From positions 1 through 33,799 of the forward strand of contig JBDKSN010000053.1 in the NCBI GenBank assembly GCA_039680625.1: a stretch of DNA of 33,799 nucleotides, in the 5' to 3' direction. The notes under the pieces are model-generated. The model ran no database searches. It was not told the DNA's origin and saw only the letters and a program-made list of their open reading frames with translations. The position numbers were made by a program, and so were the translations under genes. Position 1 is the first letter of the stretch. Each line of letters starts with the position of its first letter. This document shows positions 29,230 to 33,799 of this stretch, piece after piece. The stretch comes from JAAYDS01 sp039680625. Lineage in GTDB: Bacteria; Chloroflexota; Anaerolineae; UBA1429.

Positions 29230-30608
29230 GCGCGCCGCTGGATCGTCTGCGCCAGCTGCCGGGTGTCGACCGCCTACTGCAAACCCCGGCGTTCCAGGGT
29301 TTGATCGACACCTACGGCCGCGAACTGGCCGTGGCCGCCGCGCGCGTCGCCCTCGACGAGGCCCGGGCCATGTTGCGGCGCGCCGAGGTCGCGTCGGTCG
29401 ACGATGAGGCGCTCGCCCAGCTGGCGCGAAACTGGCTGGCGCTGCAGCTCGCGCCCAGCCTCCAGCCAGTGATCAACGCCTCGGGCGTGATCCTGCACAC
29501 CAATCTGGGCCGGGCGCCCCTCAGCGCCGCCGTGCTCGAGGCCATGGCTGAGGCCGGTCGCAGTTATAGCAATCTCGAATATGATCTGGACGAGGGCCGG
29601 CGTGGCTCGCGCTATGTCCATGCCGAGGAGCTGCTCTGCCGCCTGACGGGCGCCGAGGCTGCCGTGTTGGTGAACAACAACGCCGGCGCGGTGTTGCTGG
29701 TGCTCTCGGCGCTGGCCACTGGTCGGCGGGTCGTGGTCTCTCGGGGGCAGCTGGTCGAGATCGGCGGCGGCTTTCGCATCCCCGACGTGATGGCGCAGAG
29801 CGGCGCGACGCTCATCGAAGTAGGCACCACCAACCGCACGTATGTCGACGACTATATGCGGGCCACCGACGAGGCCACTGTCGCCTGGCTGCGGGTGCAC
29901 AGCAGCAATTTCTACCAGGCGGGCTTTGTCTATCAGCCCAGCCTCGCCGAGCTGGTCGAAGCGGCCCACGCGCGTGAGATGCTGGTGCTCGATGACTTGG
30001 GGAGCGGCACCTTGCTCGACACGACGCGCTTTGGCCTGAGCCATGAGCCTACCGTCCAAGAGAGCATCGCGGCGGGCGCCGACATCGTCACCTTTAGCGG
30101 AGACAAGCTGATGGGCGGCCCGCAGGCCGGCATCATCGTTGGGCGACGTGCGCTCATCGAAACCCTACGGCGACACCCGCTCATCCGCGCCCTGCGGGTC
30201 GACAAGACGACGATCGCGGGAATCCAGGCCAACCTTCGGCATTACGTCCTGGGCGAGGCCGAGCGCGAGATCCCCGTCTGGCGCATGATCGCCACTCCTG
30301 CTGAGGTGCTGCGTGCCGCCGCCGAAGGGCTGGTTGCCAGCCTGGGCGAGGCGGGAGCGCGCTGTCAGCTCGTCGAGGGGCGCTCGATGGTCGGAGGAGG
30401 CTCGTTGCCCGAGCAGTCGCTGCCGACCTGGCTCGTCGCCATCGCCGATGCCGCTCCCGAACAGCTTGCCGCGCGCCTACGCCAGGGCAAGCCGCCCGTC
30501 ATCGCACGCGTGCAGGATGGCGCCCTGCTGCTCGACCTGCGCACGGTTCTGCCCGGGCAAGAGAGTGCGCTATGCGCAAGCCTGGCTCACGCGTTACAGA
30601 GGGCGTGA
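29226..30608 (+). CDS. selA: L-seryl-tRNA(Sec) selenium transferase
   Basis: SelA makes selenocysteinyl-tRNA from seryl-tRNA(Sec) and selenophosphate, a PLP enzyme forming decamers. The 460-aa protein has the N-terminal helical domain (LRQLPGVDRLL), VINASGVILHTNLGRAPLS (82-100), the SNLEYDLDEGRRGSRY region and the PLP Lys294 in FSGDKLMGGPQAG. It is full length. It overlaps the Fe-S subunit by four bases and is the last gene of the operon. SelB, SelD and selC tRNA(Sec) are not in the window, and I see no gene broken by an in-frame UGA here. The opposing gene ends 11 bases away. Confidence 0.95.
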   Translation: MSAPLDRLRQLPGVDRLLQTPAFQGLIDTYGRELAVAAARVALDEARAMLRRAEVASVDDEALAQLARNWLALQLAPSLQPVINASGVILHTNLGRAPLSAAVLEAMAEAGRSYSNLEYDLDEGRRGSRYVHAEELLCRLTGAEAAVLVNNNAGAVLLVLSALATGRRVVVSRGQLVEIGGGFRIPDVMAQSGATLIEVGTTNRTYVDDYMRATDEATVAWLRVHSSNFYQAGFVYQPSLAELVEAAHAREMLVLDDLGSGTLLDTTRFGLSHEPTVQESIAAGADIVTFSGDKLMGGPQAGIIVGRRALIETLRRHPLIRALRVDKTTIAGIQANLRHYVLGEAEREIPVWRMIATPAEVLRAAAEGLVASLGEAGARCQLVEGRSMVGGGSLPEQSLPTWLVAIADAAPEQLAARLRQGKPPVIARVQDGALLLDLRTVLPGQESALCASLAHALQRA

Positions 30609-30619
30609 GGCCTCGCCTT

Positions 30620-31111
30620 TCAGCTCTTGACGATCTCTAAGTTCGCGCCGCAGTTGGGGCACTTGTGCAGGGCCTCGCGTACCGGCAGCTTGGTGCCGCA
30701 ATAGGGGCAGACGCGCTCGACTTTGGCCGGCAGCAACCCAGCAAAGACATACACCACGCGATCCTCACGCTGCTCACGCGCCGCCGTCCCCTCGGCGACG
30801 AGCTGTTCGAGCGCCGCCGTGGCCTGCTCCTCAGAGATGCGATACTCGGCGCGCAACTGCGACACCGTGACCTCGCCCCCCAACCGGCGCGCCAGCTCGA
30901 CGGCGCCGGTGCGTAGCGACTCGGGGTCGATCTCGGCCAGCCGACGCAGGCGGCTGCGTCCAAAGAGCAGCACCGCGGTGGCCACGGCCAATAGCGCCAG
31001 GGCGGACAGCAGTCGGGTGCCGTTCCCTTGCGAGGCGATGAGGAACAAGAAGCCGAGCAGGTACAACGGGATCGACACCAGAGAGACGATGATGGCCGTC
31101 GCTTTGTTCAT
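30620..31111 (-). CDS. Membrane protein with C-terminal zinc ribbon
   Basis: A 163-aa protein with two hydrophobic helices (about 4-28 and 34-50), a charged connector, a small winged-helix-like stretch with SQLRAEYRISEEQATAALEQLVAEG (about 84-108) and a zinc ribbon at the end (Cys135, Cys138, Cys151, Cys154; CPYCG/CPNCG). AGGAG lies seven bases before the ATG at 31111; longer frames upstream enter the next gene. It follows the coiled-coil gene by 38 bases and the radical SAM gene further up, so the three may form a unit. Function not recognised. Confidence 0.75.
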   Translation of the reverse strand: MNKATAIIVSLVSIPLYLLGFLFLIASQGNGTRLLSALALLAVATAVLLFGRSRLRRLAEIDPESLRTGAVELARRLGGEVTVSQLRAEYRISEEQATAALEQLVAEGTAAREQREDRVVYVFAGLLPAKVERVCPYCGTKLPVREALHKCPNCGANLEIVKS

Positions 31112-31149
31112 GGTCACTCCTATCGCGAGCGTCGCTGGGCCTGCGCCGG

Positions 31150-32331
31150 CTAGGACCACGCCGCCGTAGCGCGGTTCAATGCGGCACCCAACTCTTCGAA
31201 AAAGCGCTGAATGGTCACGTCGGTCAGGCGGTTGGACACATACTTGGCCACTATCTCGGAAAAGGCCAGCGGGTTCTTGCCCATATAGTCTTCGTCGTGC
31301 ACCTTGTCCGCCAGGTATTTCCACGTCTGGTTGATCACGGCGACGGAGGCTGGCACGGCCACCTGCACGGGCGCCAGGTTGTAGCGCCGTTGCTCATCGA
31401 CCACCTTGGAGACGCTTTCGCGAAACTTACCCAGGCCTGTGCCGATGCCCTTCATCAGCCCGAGCGAGAGCGACACGTCGTTCATGCCCTGCTCATAGCT
31501 GGCCCGGATGCGGTTGTGCTCGGCCAGCTCTTGGAGTTTGGCCCCGAGCTCGCCCGGGATGTCGGGAGGCTCGCGCAATTCCTCCAACAGGCGCTGGATG
31601 GCGTTCTGCTCGCCCAAAGCCGCGGTGTTCGCCGACAGAAAGGCCAGCCGCGCCTCATCCTTGGCCACCGCCACGCTCAATGACTGCCATTTGGCGCTCA
31701 ACTCGGCCTGCGCCTCGCTGGTCTGCTGGACGCGCTCGACCCACTCGGTACGCACCTTGCTCAGCTTGGCCAACGCCTTGGCCTGGTCGTCCTTGACCTT
31801 CTTTTGCTCGCGTCGCAGCCGGCGTATCTTGCCGGCGTTGGTGAGCCAGCCCCAGCGCGCCGCGCTGAGCTGCTCTTCTTGTGCATACAGCTGGGCATAG
31901 CGGTCTTGCAACTTGACTACGTCGGCTTTGAGCTTTTCCTCGCGGCGATCCAGCTCGGGATTCCGTTGGCGCAGCTCCTGTCGCGCCTCAGACGCCTGGC
32001 GCATGAGCTCGTCCATCTCGGCGTGTGCCTGTTCGATACGCTGCTGCAGCGTAGCCATCTCGGCCTGGATCTTGGCCATCTCCTCGCGCTCGATCTGTTC
32101 GAGCTGGGTGCGCATATCGACGGGCAACACCGTGCGGTCGGCCTCGATGATCGGGTAGCAGTAGGCAAAGCGCTCTTGCCAGGCCGCGAGCTCTTGCTGG
32201 AAGGCCTTCTCGAACTGGAGGCGCACCTCATCGATCTCTTGCATGCAGGTCTGCAGTTCTTTGAGCTTGTCGCCTAGATAGGCTTCGAACTGCGCCAGGG
32301 TCATCGGGTAGACGCGCTTGTCACTCGTCAT
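31150..32331 (-). CDS. Coiled-coil protein of unknown function
   Basis: The 393-aa protein has a short N-terminal segment, then long coiled coils (about 60-270) rich in Glu, Gln, Ala and Leu (EQIEREEMAKIQAEM; EEKLKADVVKLQDRY), and a compact C-terminal part (about 290-393, ending NRLTDVTIQRFFEELGAAL). There is no transmembrane helix or enzyme motif. The ATG at 32331 overlaps the radical SAM stop by 11 bases, so the two are translated together. It could be a scaffold or structural partner; I do not recognise a family. Confidence 0.75.
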   Translation of the reverse strand: MTSDKRVYPMTLAQFEAYLGDKLKELQTCMQEIDEVRLQFEKAFQQELAAWQERFAYCYPIIEADRTVLPVDMRTQLEQIEREEMAKIQAEMATLQQRIEQAHAEMDELMRQASEARQELRQRNPELDRREEKLKADVVKLQDRYAQLYAQEEQLSAARWGWLTNAGKIRRLRREQKKVKDDQAKALAKLSKVRTEWVERVQQTSEAQAELSAKWQSLSVAVAKDEARLAFLSANTAALGEQNAIQRLLEELREPPDIPGELGAKLQELAEHNRIRASYEQGMNDVSLSLGLMKGIGTGLGKFRESVSKVVDEQRRYNLAPVQVAVPASVAVINQTWKYLADKVHDEDYMGKNPLAFSEIVAKYVSNRLTDVTIQRFFEELGAALNRATAAWS

Positions 32332-33799
32332 CTGCTGTCGCCCCTCCTCTGGCGCGCCCCAAACCCACGCCCCAAGTGCCCGAGAGCAGCTTGTGCTTGA
32401 CTCGCCACGGCACCTGGCGCCACGTCGGGCAGCCTGGCGCTAGCCCGTCGAGCTCGTCAAAGCCACCGCGCTGTTGCCAATAGAGCGGACACGCCCCACA
32501 ACAGATGTGGCTCATCTCACAGCCGCGGCACACCGGCGGCAGAAACTCTTTGCGCCGCCAGTAGAGCGCGCTGCGGCTATTCCACACCTCGTCGAACGAG
32601 CGCACGAGCAAGCTGCCGATGCCGCGTTCAAAGCTCGAGCAGGGCAGCAGTTCGCCCGACGGGTTGACCGAGATCAGCCCATCGACGCACGCGCACGACT
32701 TGCCGCCGAGCCCGGCCTGCACCGGGTTGTACATACAGTAGGGCACCGGTGAATACCACACCAGGCGCGTGCCCTTGGCCTCGGCATAGGCCTGCACGTG
32801 ATCGATGATCGGCCCGATGTCGCGATAGCGAATGTCGTCCTCGGCATGGTCGAGCGCCGTGCCCGTGCGGATGACCATGTTCATCGAAAAGTACTCTGAG
32901 TGCAGCTCGTCGGCGATATAGTCGACCAGCGCATCGAGATGGTCGCGATTGCCGCCACAGACGGTGGTGTTGGTATGCGTATGCACGTGCACAGCGCGCA
33001 AGTTGTGCACCGCGGCCGTCGCGCACTCCCACGTCCCCGGGTGCCGCGTGATGGCATCGTGCACCACAGCCGAGCCGCCCTCGACGCTCACCTGGGCGGA
33101 ATCCAGGCCCGCGGCGGCGAGGGTCTGGCAATAGGCCGCATCGGCCAGCTTGACGCCGTTCGTGATCAAATTGACGCGCATCCGCTTGTCGGCCGCGTAG
33201 GCGACCAGCTCGGGCAGGTCATCGCGCAGTGTCGGCTCACCACCCGTGAACGAGAGGGTGGGGCAGTGCGCCTCGTCACAGATGCGGTCGATCACCCGCT
33301 TGACCTGCGCTGTGCTCATCTCGGGAACGGCCGAAGCCCGGCGTGGCGCATCGGCATAGCAGAACGTGCAGCGATTGTTACAGCGATAGGTGAGGGCGAT
33401 CTCGGACAACACCGGCAGCGTGCGTTTGTGCGTGCCAAAGGGCATCACCTCCACCGCCTCGCTGCACAGGTTGTCGTTCAACAACGCCTGTAGCGCATTC
33501 AGTAGCTTGTCGAGGTCGGCCCACACGTTCTCGGCGCTCACGCCATAACGAGCCACCATATGCTCGACCACGCGATAGGCGTCTGGCCCTTGCGGGTCGT
33601 CATAGAGCATGCCCAGCATCTCGACGGCTGTGGCGTTGAGATAGTGCAATCGGTTGGGCCGGAGGATGATCAGCCCATCCTCGGGCCGGATCCACACGTA
33701 ATCGCGCGTGTTCGTGATCAGCTCGCTCGCGTGTCGCGCGATCACCTCGCGGGCCAGGGGCGCGTCCATCAGAAGCGGCTCACGCAAGCCGAGTGGCAC
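32321..33799 (-). CDS. Radical SAM/SPASM protein with N-terminal PqqD-like domain (5' end may lie outside the window)
   Basis: The readable part is 492 aa. Residues about 33-110 resemble PqqD, the peptide-binding (RRE) domain of ribosomal peptide modification. The radical SAM core follows with Cys140, Cys144 and Cys147 (CNNRCTFC), FTGGEPTLR and LITNGV. The C-terminal SPASM domain has PCSS, CRGCEMSHICCGACP, giving auxiliary Fe-S clusters. Such a layout is typical of peptide-modifying maturases. The first codon at 33799 is GTG at the very edge, so a longer N-terminus is possible; an ATG at 33769 is another option. No short precursor gene is visible downstream; the coiled-coil gene overlaps the stop. 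Confidence 0.88.
   Translation of the reverse strand: MPLGLREPLLMDAPLAREVIARHASELITNTRDYVWIRPEDGLIILRPNRLHYLNATAVEMLGMLYDDPQGPDAYRVVEHMVARYGVSAENVWADLDKLLNALQALLNDNLCSEAVEVMPFGTHKRTLPVLSEIALTYRCNNRCTFCYADAPRRASAVPEMSTAQVKRVIDRICDEAHCPTLSFTGGEPTLRDDLPELVAYAADKRMRVNLITNGVKLADAAYCQTLAAAGLDSAQVSVEGGSAVVHDAITRHPGTWECATAAVHNLRAVHVHTHTNTTVCGGNRDHLDALVDYIADELHSEYFSMNMVIRTGTALDHAEDDIRYRDIGPIIDHVQAYAEAKGTRLVWYSPVPYCMYNPVQAGLGGKSCACVDGLISVNPSGELLPCSSFERGIGSLLVRSFDEVWNSRSALYWRRKEFLPPVCRGCEMSHICCGACPLYWQQRGGFDELDGLAPGCPTWRQVPWRVKHKLLSGTWGVGLGRARGGATADDE

Noticed and set aside
1..33799. CRISPR array, insertion sequence or phage module
   Set aside because: No regularly spaced repeats, transposase, integrase or terminal inverted repeats were seen by eye; coding density is even throughout.

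Overview
The window is GC-rich, gene-dense bacterial chromosome with about 30 protein-coding genes, mostly in short operons with ATGA-type overlaps. Gene content suggests a Chloroflexota (Anaerolineae-like) bacterium. The pointers are a lineage-style SigA with an acidic region 1.1, a pseudo-PP2C/beta-propeller membrane protein, an AlkZ-related protein, zinc-ribbon/coiled-coil proteins, and many sugar-phosphate enzymes with a UROD-like protein. The taxonomy is an inference from gene style, not from a marker search. I see no rRNA, tRNA, CRISPR array, transposase or phage gene.

Layout. (1) 1-5111, minus strand: lipoprotein, mannonate dehydratase (uxuA-like), the housekeeping sigma factor sigA, and purA. 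purA carries an in-frame TAA and runs off the left edge. sigA and purA each have a consensus promoter followed by a terminator-like hairpin before the start codon. (2) 5265-10116, plus strand: etfB, a ferredoxin-fused etfA, a Nudix hydrolase, an AlkZ-related protein and an SDR in one tightly overlapped operon, then a coiled-coil/zinc-ribbon protein. (3) 10149-13343, minus strand: PPi-type phosphofructokinase, terminator, DegT-family aminotransferase, serine esterase. (4) 13508-21063: two convergent sugar operons. The plus-strand one holds a TIM-barrel isomerase/epimerase, a GatD-like dehydrogenase, a second zinc dehydrogenase and a ribulose-phosphate-3-epimerase-family protein. The minus-strand one holds a UROD-like protein, an FGGY kinase and a phosphomannomutase/phosphoglucomutase. 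(5) 21198-30608, plus strand: guaA, pseudo-PP2C/propeller protein, tsaD, alkyltransferase-like protein, molybdopterin oxidoreductase, its four-cluster Fe-S subunit, and selA. (6) 30620-33799, minus strand: a PqqD-fused radical SAM/SPASM protein (touching the right edge), a coiled-coil protein and a membrane zinc-ribbon protein.

How the genes may work together. Purine synthesis is represented at both ends (purA, guaA). The sugar block can be read as a route for a sugar acid or polyol: dehydrogenation of a hexitol (phosphate), C3 epimerisation, kinase entry, and flow to PPi-dependent phosphofructokinase, with uxuA for hexuronate breakdown. The EtfAB pair moves electrons from an acyl-CoA or 2-hydroxyacid dehydrogenase encoded elsewhere. 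The molybdenum enzyme pair plus SelA points to anaerobic respiration and selenium use. The right-edge radical SAM module is the best candidate for an undescribed system, but its context is cut by the window.
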